Of a stretch of DNA of 64,000 nt, positions 33,852-41,879 are shown one piece after another. Below the pieces are notes generated by a model. It made no database searches. It had not been told where the DNA came from and saw nothing but the letters and a program-made list of their open reading frames with translations. The DNA is from Periplaneta americana (lineage: Eukaryota; Arthropoda; Insecta; Blattodea; Blattidae), in assembly GCF_040183065.1 (NCBI RefSeq), contig NC_091126.1, positions 145,850,204-145,914,203 on the forward strand. The letters are read 5' to 3'. Made by a program: the position numbers and the translations under genes. The number at the start of each line of letters is the position of its first letter. The stretch's first letter is position 1.

Positions 33852-35926
33852 CTTGTCTCTTGTCACAGTCTAAATGAAATATATATATAGAAGAGATTTA
33901 CAATATAGTCTACTAGTACAACACAAAGTTTTAGTATCAAATTTCATGAAGCGTTATTGAATGTCATGAATTCACCTGCAGAATAGAAGGTGTGAGAAAT
34001 TAGGTACTTCTTTAATTTGGTCCTCAATAATCTTATGTTTTGAATTTCAATTTTTATATCGATAGGAAGGCTATTAAACATTTTTACTGCCATATAACGC
34101 TCTCCTTTTTGATAGCACGATAGACTTGCCGTTGGAGTATGAAAATAATTTTTTGACGTGTATTTATGCTATGAACTGTTGAATTAGTTACAAAATTTTC
34201 ACGATTACATACCAGGAAGATTATTAATGAAAAAATATACTGACAAGCCATGGACATTATTTGTAGTTTTTTTTTAAATAGTCCTACACGATTCCCTAGA
34301 TTTGGCATCTACTATTATTCTAATTACTCTTTTTTGTAATAGGAATATACTATTACTATCTGTGGAATTTCCCCAGGATATTATTCCAAAACTCATTACC
34401 GAGTGGAAGTATGCAAAGTATATTGTTTTTAAGGTATTGATATTTACTATCTTTTGCAAAGATCTAATAGCAAAACATGCTGAATTTAGTTTTGGGGTAA
34501 TTTATTTCATATGATTTTTCCAATTTAACACATTATCGATTTTTAAGCCAAGAAATTTGGTGGTTGTTTTTTCTAATAGGGATCTATTGTTAATTATTGC
34601 ACTTGAAATTTGCGAGATTGAATTTGGACAGGATTTAAATTGAATTATGTTAGTTTTGTTACAATTTAATACTTGTATTGTATTATAATCATATGTATAG
34701 GGTTTCTTAAAGTCCTTTCAACATAAATCGATGCGTCTATGATAAGAGAACACATTTCAATAAAAAATTAATTATGAAAAAAAAAAAAATATGACTTCTG
34801 CCCTTGAAGAGTTCGCGGGAAAAACGATGAATGTCACAGTTTTGTTAAGGTTGATGTCATTATCTAATTCAATGGATCACTATGAAATTTAATGTTGTTC
34901 TTATGAAAAATGGTAAAAAGGAGAATTATCACCACGAATACAGTAATCCTTTCCTTTATTTTCTATAGAAACAGCACTACATCTTGCAGTTATAGACTCA
35001 ATTAGATCATTAACTAATCCTTAACAGAAATGTGACATTCATCATTTTTCCTGCGAACTCTTCATATAGTGGTAATATGGTGCTGAAAGACATATAAGCA
35101 GTGACATTCCTTCCTTCTCCATATGAATTCATATGAGCAGTTATTTAATGTATTCCCAAAGCAGTGATGCAAATTTCAATGCATTCACTCTCGTATCTCA
35201 AATTGTAAAATAATCTAAAAATGACGTATTTTGACTTAATGTCTTACAGGTCCGACTGATTCATTTCTGTTGATTTCTGTCGTGTGTGGCATGTCTGTAA
35301 TTATACTCCAATTGTCTGATGTTTGTTCTAGTATTCAAGAAAATGGCAGTTGCCGGCTGTTAACAAGTATAAGCTTTGCCGGCTGTGAGAAACTAGAAGA
35401 TTCGGCCATCATGTCATTACTAAATTGTTGGAGAGATGAGAAACTGTGGAGTGATGAACTGATCGACTTCGATATGCAGCAAATTCCTTCTTCTGTGATG
35501 GTGACATCAACATCCATGTCAGAGCAAGACCTCCTTGACACAATCGCGTGCATCACAGAGCATGAGACAGTTCCGGAGCAAGAGCAGGAGCCACTGTGTG
35601 TGCTGTACATAAAGTGCAAGAGGAAGCCGGCCGTGCAGGGCTTGCGTGCCCTTGACTTGTCAGGCTGCTGCAAGCTAACCAATCGGAGCATCAAACAGTT
35701 GGCAAAGCTCAGTGTAGCCACACAGCATCTGAGTTTCCTGGACCTGAGTGGTTGCTTCCATCTCACTGCCCGTGTGCTCAATGACCTTGTGCAGTGCTGC
35801 CCCGCCCTTTGTCCAGAGCATCTGTCCTACTGTGACAATATTGTCGACGGACCCTACAGCAGAGAAGCTAATGGCTGCAATAACCTGCAGTGCACAGAGA
35901 GGATATGCTGCGTACCATATGAATAA
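18944..35926 (+). CDS. FBXL5: FBXL5, F-box/LRR iron-sensing ubiquitin ligase subunit (six exons, 5' incomplete)
   Basis: Six exons (18944-19141, 21714-21860, 26360-26630, 26706-26895, 30424-30591, 35332-35926) have GT/AG borders and compatible phases. They join into 1569 nt, 522 codons plus a stop. Domain order matches vertebrate FBXL5: hemerythrin-like helices, F-box (about residues 145-190), leucine-rich repeats, cysteine-rich tail. Known role of the family: the SCF(FBXL5) ligase binds iron-regulatory proteins and sends them for degradation in iron-replete, oxygenated cells. It is stabilised by the diiron hemerythrin domain and a C-terminal [2Fe-2S] cluster. Human FBXL5 is 691 residues; this protein is shorter mainly because the linker between the LRR blocks is reduced and because about 30 N-terminal residues are missing. 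I could not find the first exon upstream. The introns hold many transposons. Confidence 0.93.
19745..20574 (+). pseudogene. RNase H domain of a non-LTR retrotransposon (left part)
   Basis: The + strand reads FDGELEAINSTLKQLF, SDSKSAMQAINA, then LHWIPSYCRIVGNEIENSFA and CPRMKAVALFRLYT, the RNase H domain and downstream tail of a jockey/I-type element. Stops and frameshifts break it. It contains a 109-bp tandem duplication and is split at 20575 by a DNA transposon, resuming at 21364. Located in a FBXL5 intron. Confidence 0.8.
19886..20103 (+). repeat. 109-bp perfect tandem duplication
   Basis: Bases 19886-19994 and 19995-20103 look identical by eye, starting cacttctacaagaaaaagaa. It lies within the decayed RNase H sequence, so it is younger than the insertion of that element, or an assembly artefact. 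Confidence 0.9.
20575..21361 (-). mobile_element. Mariner/IS630-type transposon remnant with ~170-bp TIRs
   Basis: Long inverted repeats (20575-20745 and 21190-21361) begin cag(g/a)gtgtttca and share gagggcataatttcag. TA flanks both ends. The minus strand keeps the transposase C-terminal part: FWPPRSPDFNPIDFYLWGNL, then SLRNRIVAGCEE, the conserved region around the third catalytic residue (here Asp). Most of the N-terminal transposase is missing. It interrupts the RNase H fragment. Confidence 0.82.
21364..21530 (+). pseudogene. Right part of the RNase H-bearing retrotransposon fragment
   Basis: Translation resumes KINIFPTPNYCLLCKEDNTI, then MGMTYLKKF and YxEARR, the cysteine-containing C-terminal tail typical after RNase H in these elements. 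Removing 20575-21361 and one TA joins the two parts in frame. Confidence 0.78.
21714..21860 (+). CDS. FBXL5: FBXL5 exon: hemerythrin domain, last helix
   Basis: This exon has 49 codons, phase 0 at both ends, with acceptor catttctag and donor gtaaga. It contains TFYPHMREEEKIFQ, closely matching the last iron-binding helix of vertebrate FBXL5 (His-x-x-x-Glu, human H126 and E130). With the previous exon, the ligands expected after the first helix are all present. Confidence 0.93.
22103..22323 (+). pseudogene. Tc1-like transposase N-terminal (HTH) remnant
   Basis: The frame contains KAC-GIALRLLQRICVEG after a helical segment, resembling the helix-turn-helix region of a Tc1-like transposase family. 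It is cut by the retrotransposon inserted at 22324. No terminal repeats were found. Confidence 0.45.
22324..23143 (-). mobile_element. 5'-truncated non-LTR retrotransposon with 14-bp TSD
   Basis: This is the second truncated copy of the (TAAG)n family. Its frame (211 codons within 22529-23164) runs from DVNMLAEN to VARMGKSRNA, then frameshifts near 22530. The duplication gggataaattatta flanks it (22310-22323, 23144-23157). The 5' breakpoint falls at the YADD codons, four bases from that of the 15877-16701 copy. Confidence 0.92.
23158..24120. other. Unassigned intronic sequence
   Basis: AT-rich with a short (TTTA)n run near 23870-23895; nothing else recognised. Confidence 0.35.
24125..24460 (-). 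pseudogene. Harbinger (HARBI1-like) transposase fragment
   Basis: The minus strand reads FEMGRVQKGLLLGDNGYLFK then LMTPLLNPVTELGQNCYRVH. LGDNGY followed by LMTPxLNP is the hallmark around the second catalytic Asp of PIF/Harbinger transposases. A further frame reads LKLGLRTTAENAMYIIVASG, the tail region. The third catalytic residue region is degraded. Confidence 0.65.
24470..25454. other. Unassigned intronic sequence
   Basis: No gene or bordered repeat was recognised in this part of the FBXL5 intron. Confidence 0.3.
25458..25735 (-). repeat. tRNA-like SINE, family B
   Basis: On the minus strand, A-box gtgtagcttagtgga and B-box gggttcaaatccc lie at about 25495-25560. They are preceded by a ~170-base leader holding tcactcataacgagtgca. 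The leader is shared with the copy at 29372-29670. Confidence 0.75.
25765..26208. repeat. Inverted pair of family-B SINEs (palindrome)
   Basis: Left arm (25765-25985, minus orientation) and right arm (about 26010-26208, plus) are near reverse complements. They share the outer tatgatgtaccgaagtacat region, the tRNA-like A and B boxes (gggttcaaatcccgg type) and tctgcacggaaat. The centre is near 25990-26010. It lies 150 bases before the FBXL5 F-box exon. Confidence 0.8.
26360..26630 (+). CDS. FBXL5: FBXL5 exon: end of hemerythrin domain and F-box
   Basis: The acceptor is tgttctcag and the donor gtaagt; 271 nt leaves one base for the next exon. Translation starts PLLDKYFNRGEL, the helix after the hemerythrin ligands. 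A full F-box follows: LPDLVMTKIFSFLTPPDLGR, then CAQVCQQWN and ALWKRICP. The F-box is the SKP1-binding surface that joins the protein to the SCF ligase. Confidence 0.95.
26706..26895 (+). CDS. FBXL5: FBXL5 exon: linker before the LRR block
   Basis: A 75-base intron separates this exon from the F-box exon. Its first two bases complete a glycine codon, and it ends two bases into another (donor gtgagc). It encodes the GQWSYDENW stretch right after the F-box and a Lys/Glu-rich linker ending in SEYRVISG. This matches the position of the acidic linker before the first leucine-rich repeat in vertebrates. Reading on would hit a stop at once, which supports the splice. Confidence 0.87.
26919..27968 (-). 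mobile_element. Short (TAAG)n retrotransposon 3' fragment, split by a hAT
   Basis: About 110 bases of the retrotransposon 3' end (26919-26932 plus 27859-27968) are separated by a hAT element whose 8-bp duplication falls in the tail. Confidence 0.85.
26933..27858 (-). mobile_element. hAT element, 926 bp, with perfect 8-bp TSD
   Basis: Terminal repeats taggctgaccaga match at both ends and the duplication cttacaaa is perfect (26925-26932, 27859-27866). The minus strand encodes a hAT C-terminal remnant near 27360-27560: CLPVSISLVERLFSIMNSIW then TDAKSRMKVETVKLCYK, ending at a stop. Non-autonomous. It starts 37 bases after a FBXL5 exon. Confidence 0.9.
27969..28026. repeat. (AAT)n microsatellite
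   Basis: A run of aat units that turns to att near its end. Confidence 0.92.
28030..28898. other. Unassigned intronic sequence
   Basis: No gene was recognised. The stretch gagtaaaacctcatttatat near 28083 resembles pogo-type MITE ends, but no partner end was found. Confidence 0.3.
28901..30287. mobile_element. Probable DNA transposon with subterminal repeats, ~1.4 kb
   Basis: Left gaggagcatcatttcaaatc and right (reversed) gaggagcatcgtttcaaatc are inverted ends. The motif tttca(a/t)atcgtatt recurs near 28911, 29057 and 29091, with atcaaatcgtatt at 29007 and a variant near 30072. This pattern is like subterminal transposase-binding repeats. No transposase was seen. A family-B SINE is inserted inside. 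Target duplication is unclear. Confidence 0.6.
29372..29670 (-). repeat. tRNA-like SINE, family B
   Basis: The minus strand has A-box gtgtggcttagtggat and B-box gggttcaaatccc at about 29412-29475, plus the same upstream leader (tcactcataacgagtgca) as at 25458-25735. Confidence 0.78.
30424..30591 (+). CDS. FBXL5: FBXL5 exon: first leucine-rich repeats
   Basis: The acceptor is ctttacag and the donor gtaggc. One base completes the glycine codon from the previous exon. It encodes LVRYALCRVGGGVKELNLG, then QCPNVTTLDVSHTALSSAAF, two leucine-rich repeats aligning with human FBXL5 just after the linker. It ends two bases into a glycine codon completed by the first base of the last exon. Confidence 0.9.
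30967..31419 (-). pseudogene. Inverted C-terminal half of the same transposase
   Basis: The 150-codon minus-strand frame begins at MVWSVISDHG and runs to the family's C-terminus. The second catalytic Asp reads Thr (VFMHTSAPCH), so this half could not be active. Confidence 0.88.
31432..32304 (+). pseudogene. Tc1-like DD34E transposase, N-terminally truncated, with possible intron
   Basis: The frame lacks the first DNA-binding helices. It contains RIKELGFSRRTPTKKPFLKP, CFSDES (first Asp), VLMHDSAPCH (second Asp) and NSLDLNPIENIW (Glu), with 34 residues between the second Asp and Glu. A 93-base segment (31639-31731) with gtgagt and ttttttcag borders sits between DWKK and VCFSDES. Removing it gives the normal family spacing; it is in frame and stop-free. 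Confidence 0.85.
32496..32640. other. Short unassigned segment
   Basis: No feature was recognised between the Tc1 palindrome and the retrotransposon. Confidence 0.3.
32645..33851 (+). pseudogene. Longest copy of the (TAAG)n non-LTR retrotransposon
   Basis: The + strand reads YDQIFCIRQIMEKKWEYKG, then LFIDFKKAYDAVKR (first catalytic Asp), HCGLKQGDALSPLIFNFALE and LLVYVDDVNMLGE (catalytic YxDD). A frameshift near 33090 moves the ORF to 33131-33811, which holds VLRKIFVAKRDEV and GKRPLGRPRHRWEDN. It ends in (TAAG)n at about 33819-33851. The catalytic residues remain, but the frame is broken and the 5' part is missing. Left border approximate. Confidence 0.88.
33880..34740 (-). pseudogene. Second CR1/jockey-like non-LTR fragment (RT C-terminal region)
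   Basis: Minus-strand frames read TKFLGLKIDNVLNWKNHMK, NTLKTIYFAYFHSVMSFGII, LLQKRVIRIIVDAKSRESCR, then frameshift to FKKLQIMSMACQYIFSLIIF and STVHSINTRQK. This order is typical of the region downstream of the reverse transcriptase palm in this clade. Confidence 0.82.
34741..35331. other. Unassigned intronic sequence before the last FBXL5 exon
   Basis: No gene or bordered repeat recognised. Confidence 0.35.
35332..35926 (+). CDS. FBXL5: FBXL5 terminal exon: LRRs and [2Fe-2S]-type cysteine tail
   Basis: The acceptor is tttgttctag and the stop is taa at 35924. The exon encodes the SISFAGCEKLEDSAI repeat, an acidic Glu/Gln linker, and the repeats LRALDLSGCCKLTNRSIKQL and LSFLDLSGCFHLTARVLNDL. 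The tail has YCDNI, ANGC and RICC, placing cysteines where human C662, C676, C686 and C687 bind the cluster. An AATAAA at 35922-35927 overlaps the stop codon, so it cannot serve this reading frame; another AATAAA lies at 36229. Confidence 0.94.
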
Positions 35927-36167
35927 AAACTGCCTTATCATTGGTTCATACTTCTGTCTCCAGATTCTATCTTTGTTCAACCTGTGTACATAGGCAAGAC
36001 GTTCTTTTCTAACCATTGAATAATTTGCAGATTTAGCCATCTCCATTTACGAGTGAATATTCTGAAATGGGCAAATATGAATAACAAAACTGGAAAAAAT
36101 ATATTATATTAAATTTTTTCTCACATTGGTTACATTTGCTCCTATTATTGAAGATTCTGGTATCAGT

Positions 36168-36893
36168 CAGTGGCGTAGCGTCATTGTAAGCTAAAAAGCT
36201 AAGCTTCCCCAATTAACAATAATTTCATAATAAACCTGCAGTTTATGAACAAAATTATTTATTAATTTTAATAGAGTTTATATTTAATGCATTAAATATT
36301 GTGATGCGGCAGCTCAGGATTATTTGTGATGCAGCAATAAACAAGAAGCCTGCACACACCAGCTTCCAAGCAGACTGGTTTCTTTCACTCATTCTTCTGT
36401 GTAACCCACCCCGCAGATTTTTCTATCCCTTTCTAACTGAACTACCCTGGTCGCAAGGCTCTCAAGAAGCTAGCTTTTACATTGAAAATAAGTAGTTTCC
36501 GAGTTATCCCTTTCGTAAGTTGTGTTCAGTTGAAGTGTTAGTGTGCATTGTGGCTGATATAATAAATGAGTGAAATAACAGTTCCTGACACCAATTTACT
36601 TGAATGTTTAGGACAATTCTATTATCAAGACTGACTTACGAACAAAAGTGCGATTTAAAAAACAAATGACCGTGTCTATTTGTTAGAGATATGAAATCAT
36701 ATTTTACTACATACCATTTTAGGTCATGCCTTATTGGTGTTACTTACGAGGTTCCAACCAATCTTCGGACTGCTGACTTGACATTGACTACTATTTATTT
36801 TAAGACTATATTTTTGTAATACGTTTTCTCATATGTACAAGAAAAACAACTTGAGTTAGCTTCCCCTGCTCAAAATTTCATGCTACGCCACTG
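36168..36893. mobile_element. hAT-type non-autonomous element, 726 bp
   Basis: Ends cagtggcgtagc match as inverted repeats and the 8-bp duplication gtatcagt is perfect (36160-36167, 36894-36901). No transposase motif inside. It starts 242 bases after the FBXL5 stop and supplies an AATAAA at 36229, so it may lie in the 3' UTR. Confidence 0.88.
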
Positions 36894-36901
36894 GTATCAG
36901 T

Positions 36902-37259
36902 TGAGCTTAAAAAAAAAATTTATGTGAGATTTTCTAGTTAAAAAAAAAACAAGGGATTGTTATCTTTCCCTTACAGCCCATTGTGTAAGGTATCTTCTAA
37001 ACTTCTGTACTTCAGATTTCACTTGTCTTCGAACATTTCTTTTTTCACGATCAGTCATATCTGCTATTTTCTTTCTTTTTTTTTATATTCTTTGCCATAG
37101 TCCCTTTTTTTCTGCAACCCCTCTTCAGTCATATTTGCCCTCTGCCTACGTATCTTCTCCCTTTCATATTTCCTACTTTCATCATCAGACTTTTTTTCTT
37201 TCCTATAAACAATCACATGAAATAATATTCGAAGTTACTTTATCCACCAGTATTTAATA
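36902..37259 (-). other. Lys/Arg-rich open stretch of unknown origin
   Basis: On the minus strand, 37050-37200 reads KKKSDDESRKYEREKIRRQR then ANMTEEGLQKKRDYGKEY, a charged coiled-coil-like stretch resembling N-terminal regions of some insect element genes. No domain recognised. Confidence 0.25.
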
Positions 37260-37900
37260 ATTGTATGTTAAATGAAACCTTGGTCCTACAATAAAGGGAC
37301 CAACATTACAGGTACTTTTGTTACAAATTAGTATAATTTCCGCAATAGTTCTGACAAAATAAATCGTTAAAAATATCATGGAGGTTAGATTTTTTAGTCG
37401 ACAAACATTGTAATGTTTTGCATATACTACGAACGTTTAATATATACAAACTATATTTAATGCCACCTGGGACCGGTGTTACCAATAGAAAACATAACAT
37501 TCAGTCATCAGTGATGATTTTTGTATTTTTCAATAAAATAAATTACGACAATGGACGAAAAGTTTTTTAACTGGCGCCATGTTGACCTCTCATCACTACG
37601 AACCGTTAAAATTTACCACATGAAGCAATATTGTCTTTTGTGTAGCTCTTTTATTTCGAGGGACCGGCATTACGAAATTTTGGGGACAAACTTTACGTCA
37701 AAGTTGTGTCCTTTCAGAATTAAACAAAGAACAATTCCTGTCTTTCATAAGTATTTTAACTATTTATTTTTATAATCTTGGCTGAGGAAATAAAATCAAA
37801 TCGAAACATTCCGAGAAAAACTTAGTAAAACAGAGTAAAATGTAGTTGGGGACATAGGGACCGTAGTTACATTTTGACGTTTGGACGTTATTTTTTAATT
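37260..37900. repeat. Four diverged ~170-200 bp repeats sharing a gggacc...ttac motif
   Basis: The motifs gggaccaacattac (37296), gggaccggtgttac (37469), gggaccggcattac (37660) and gggaccgtagttac (37857) recur at spacings of 173, 191 and 197. On the minus strand they read as N-x-G-P codons. Either a decayed tandem repeat or a decayed repetitive coding sequence. Confidence 0.45.
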
Positions 37901-39393
37901 ATAAATTTTAAAATTAATCCTTTTTTTGTTTCCAACTAAAACATGTGAGAGTTAGTTAATTAAACGCAAAAGTAATCAGTTAACATTTCAAGAAACTCAT
38001 TAAATCAGCCAGGACATACATTTACCCATTTCAGAATATTCACCCTTACATCAAAAGCCCCTCAAACGTTTTCCCTAGGACTGCATTTATATTTTAATTT
38101 TGATTTATTGTATTTTTGTCATTTAAATTGACATTACTCTAAAATATATATTTTGTTGCACAAAAAGTATTAATGTTTCTTGGTGTTGAAGTATGAAGAC
38201 GATTAATGTTGTCAGGAAGGTTCGAGTATGATAACGTTCATCATTCTTATCACTAAACACTTTATATAAGGAAATGTGTATTAAATTTCATGTTGGTGAA
38301 GGTCGTGCAGTTTAAGCATTAGCTTTGATGCACTGGATTCCTAGTCAGTTGTGATTGTTTATCTTAAAACTCGAAATCATGTACATTTTACACCCGTACA
38401 AAATGTAGAGAGAAATCACAATAATGTAGAAATACAATTCTTAATGTTGTTGATATTATAATTGTATAAAGTATATTGATAAATTATTTTTTTGACATAC
38501 CATTTGTTTTTGTCTTGGTGGATATCTGTCTGTGTGTGGATTATTTGTGCTTAATGTTGACTGGATTTTATATGTACGCTGTTTTTTAAACTTAAATTAT
38601 TTGACTATGGCCCAGATTTATGTGCTTTATAAGCTAAAATTGACAACTACCGTATTTTCCAGAATACCCCATGCACTTTCTTTTTTTTTTTTTTTTCGAA
38701 ATATACATGAAAAAAATACGGGTGCATTGCTTATTCGAAATGAAGTTGGCAACATTGCCCGATTTTTCTTCTGAGCAACTCCTAAGGTGGTAGCGCAACC
38801 CATTATCTTCCCTTGCTGGTATTTCAATTGTTAACATTGTTAAATGACATTCGGATTAGCAGAATCCAGTTCAAATGTGATAAGTGTATAATTTGTGCGT
38901 ATTATATTTTCAATTCCGAAAACGAGTACTACTAAAGGTATGAGATTTCAATCCTTTACTTACACTGAAAAACTTACAATTTCCAATGATGCAGAGGAAC
39001 ATGAAAATTGTGACACATACTATTAATGTTGCAGTATATTATGTAAACGACTGATTAAACAAGACAACTGACATGTGCACAGTGTGTGCACATAGGATGG
39101 CTTTGAATTGAGTCCTGTTTCAGGATAAAATGTATTATTTATTATTGTTATTGGTAACTGAACTTTATTTGTGTTTAATTGTTTTTAATTTGTCGCGAAT
39201 ACGTATGTTGAAAATTTTATTTTTGTAATTTGTGTTTGTTTTAAAATGTTATTTTCTAATTTGTGTTTTATTTATTTATTTTGCCTTTCAGATGTGGGGT
39301 GCACAGCTTATTCGACTTTCTTCTGATAGGGGTAGGGGATAATTGGTCGTCAGGTCGTCTTGTCCCAGTATGGATGTTTGAGTCTTCCGATCT
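37901..39393. other. Unassigned sequence downstream of FBXL5
   Basis: No coding region was recognised. A T-rich run lies near 38681-38696. Confidence 0.3.
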
Positions 39394-39538
39394 TACAAGG
39401 AGAGGACACGCTCTGTATATCACCGAATGGAATAAGATTGCGTGAGATGAAAGTACAAGACGTACTGTTGAAAGCATACCTGTAATAGGTGGCCAATGAC
39501 TCCTCGTTTTGGAAATATTGGCTATTGTTTGTGACATA

Positions 39539-40887
39539 CAGTAGCGTGCAAATTAATCCGAACACAACATATTTTTACATTTTCTGTCATTGTTGGCCTC
39601 ACAGCTGCTCATACTGCTTTAATTGACATCTGTAGTACGTGTAATTCCATTGTTGAAGGTCTGTCGTTATAATTTTTTTTATAATATGTGACATTTTGCC
39701 TGTCGTTTTGTACTTATAAGCATTTCAGTTGTGTTGAAGACTTAATACTGCAATCCTGTGTACATTCTGTCGTCTTCACAAATGGATACAACTCCACGAA
39801 AACGGTCTAAAATTATAACATTAGCAGAGCATTCTTCTATGACACAGAGGCAAATTGCTGCAGAATGTCACATCGGTTTGGCTACTGTTAATTCGATCAT
39901 AAAACGATACAGGGAGACTGGATCCATCACACCCCAGAAAAAAGGAAACTGTGGCCGGAAAAGGAAGACTTCACCTGCAGATGATCGTTTAATTGTCAGG
40001 AAAAGTAAATTAAAGCCTAGGCTAACTGCTGTCGACTTAACCCGCGAGTTAATGGCTACTACTGGGGCAAATATTCACGTCACAACAGTGTGGCATAGGC
40101 TTTTGGAAGCTGGACGAAGGGCTCGTAAGCCTATTAAGAAGCAACTACTAAACCCTGTTATGTGCAAAAAACGCTTAATGTGGGCAAAATTACATCAACA
40201 CTGGACAGTGAATGACTGGAAGAATGTACTTTTTTCTGATGAGTCTCATTTCGAGGTCCACGGCCACCGTGTTTCTTACATACGGAAAGGATCCGAAAAA
40301 GTAACAGCAGCTCATCTCCAACAAGAACCCAAATACCCCCCTAAAGTAATGTTTTGCGGTTGTTTTACACATGAAGGGCCTGGAGCATTAATACCTATCA
40401 AGGGAATGATGAATTCTGACAAATATATTCACTTATTGGAAACCAGAATCGTACCCCAGCTGCAAAAATCATTTCCGGATGGCAGAGGTGTGTTCCAACA
40501 AGACCTGGCACCATGCCATACGTCTCGAAAAACTACAGAATTCTTCAACAAGAAGAATATTCAGGTACTCCCCTGGCCAGGCAACTCACCCGACATCAAC
40601 CCCATTGAGAACTTGTGGTCAATTTGCAAAAGAAGAATGCAAAAAATGGATTGTTCTACAAAGGAGAAGATGATTTCTGCCCTCATTGGTGTATGGTTTC
40701 GCGATGAAGAAATGAATATTTGTGGGAAATTAGTGGAATCCATGCCAAATCGTCTCAGAGCTGTTATTAGGAACAAGGGAGGCCACATAGATTACTGAGG
40801 TATGTCTTAGATCCTTTTTTTTTTTTATCCCGTTTGAGTGTTTTTGGACAAGTAATTACGTTGTTCGGATTAATTTGCACGCTACTG
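39539..40887 (+). mobile_element. Intact Tc1/mariner transposon, 1349 bp
   Basis: Terminal inverted repeats are identical over the first 26 bases (start cagtagcgtgcaaattaatc). TA lies on both sides (39537-39538, 40888-40889). The single gene inside is uninterrupted. Together these suggest a recently or currently mobile copy; activity is inference. Confidence 0.93.
39782..40798 (+). CDS. Tc1-family DD34E transposase, 338 aa, intact
   Basis: It starts at ATG 39782. An upstream in-frame GTG at 39758 is not needed. Residues 1-110 form paired helix-turn-helix DNA-binding regions (MTQRQIAAECHIGLATVNSI; a second near LTAVDLTREL). A basic GRKRK stretch at 57-61 may be an AT-hook or nuclear signal. 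The catalytic core has VLFSDES (D153), VFQQDLAPCH (D241) and SPDINPIENLW (E276), with exactly 34 residues between the last two, as in Tc1. The length is normal for the family (about 340). It cuts and pastes its own element at TA sites. Confidence 0.94.
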   Translation: MDTTPRKRSKIITLAEHSSMTQRQIAAECHIGLATVNSIIKRYRETGSITPQKKGNCGRKRKTSPADDRLIVRKSKLKPRLTAVDLTRELMATTGANIHVTTVWHRLLEAGRRARKPIKKQLLNPVMCKKRLMWAKLHQHWTVNDWKNVLFSDESHFEVHGHRVSYIRKGSEKVTAAHLQQEPKYPPKVMFCGCFTHEGPGALIPIKGMMNSDKYIHLLETRIVPQLQKSFPDGRGVFQQDLAPCHTSRKTTEFFNKKNIQVLPWPGNSPDINPIENLWSICKRRMQKMDCSTKEKMISALIGVWFRDEEMNICGKLVESMPNRLRAVIRNKGGHIDY

Positions 40888-41473
40888 TACTTGCGTTAGG
40901 TGCTCAATAGGGAAGCATGAGACAGTGTAACAGCGTAGCCCATATGGTTGGATGCTGAGTTGTTATCCAGGCAACGTAAGTTCGAATCTTAACTGGTCCT
41001 ATTTTTTTTCTTTTAATAATGATTTATATTGTGATCACAGTAATCTATTTACATATATCATATTTCTCAATGTATTGAACGCTTCATCATGTTTTAAACA
41101 AATTATAATTAACTAACATTGTATTGTACAATTAAACAATGAAATATTGCTCATGTAGGCAGGTAAGATGTGTCACTGGTGTCTGTTCTGTTTCTGTAGC
41201 AGCTATTCCACTTCATTGTGTCCCGATTCATTATGATAAATGTCATAAAAACACACAAAACATTCATATTTCCTGCACCATGCACAGCAAATGAAAGAAG
41301 GTTGTCCACAGTCACACACATTTTTCCGCACTTCTGCTGCGAAACAGATATCATTCACATTCACAAACACTTCTCATTTGTTTATTAATTTTGATGCATA
41401 CCACGCATACTTCAACATGGCTTTGGATATAGGAGCTGACAACTGAAAATGAATAAAAACAATTAAAAAAATT

Positions 41474-41476
41474 ATT

Positions 41477-41540
<64 letters not shown>
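41474..41540. repeat. (AAT)n microsatellite
   Basis: A long perfect aat run. Confidence 0.95.
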
Positions 41541-41879
41541 TCAAGCTTTAAAAAATGAGAAGACATTAGGATTCGAACACAAGTTGCCTGGATGACAACT
41601 CAGCATCCAACCATATGAGCTACGCCGTTTTACACAGTCTAATGTTTTCCTATTAGACACCTAATGGAAGTATGTCACAAACAATAGCCAATATTTTCAA
41701 AACGAGGGGTCATTGGCCACCCATACCAGGTATGACTTTAAACAGTACGTCTTGTACTTTCATGTCACAAAATCTTATTTAATTCTGTGATATACAGAGT
41801 GTGTCCTCTCCTTGTTAGTGAAGCTTGTGTTGGCATTCAACTTGGTGTATCACAATGCTGAGATTTTATAATTTAGAAT

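Larger units (their letters stand above)
39394..41817. repeat. Inverted pair of a tRNA-like repeat, left arm split by Tc1
   Basis: The right arm (41564-41817) reversed matches 39394-39538 joined to 40890-40992. Each arm carries gttggatgctgagttgt, an A-box-like tagc(c/t)catatgg and a B-box-like gttcgaatc, so it is probably a SINE-like repeat. The loop holds an (AAT)n tract at 41474-41540. Confidence 0.82.

Noticed and set aside
35335-36046. Minus-strand frames of 148 and 123 codons opposite the last FBXL5 exon
   Set aside because: They lie antisense to a well-supported coding exon and show no family resemblance.
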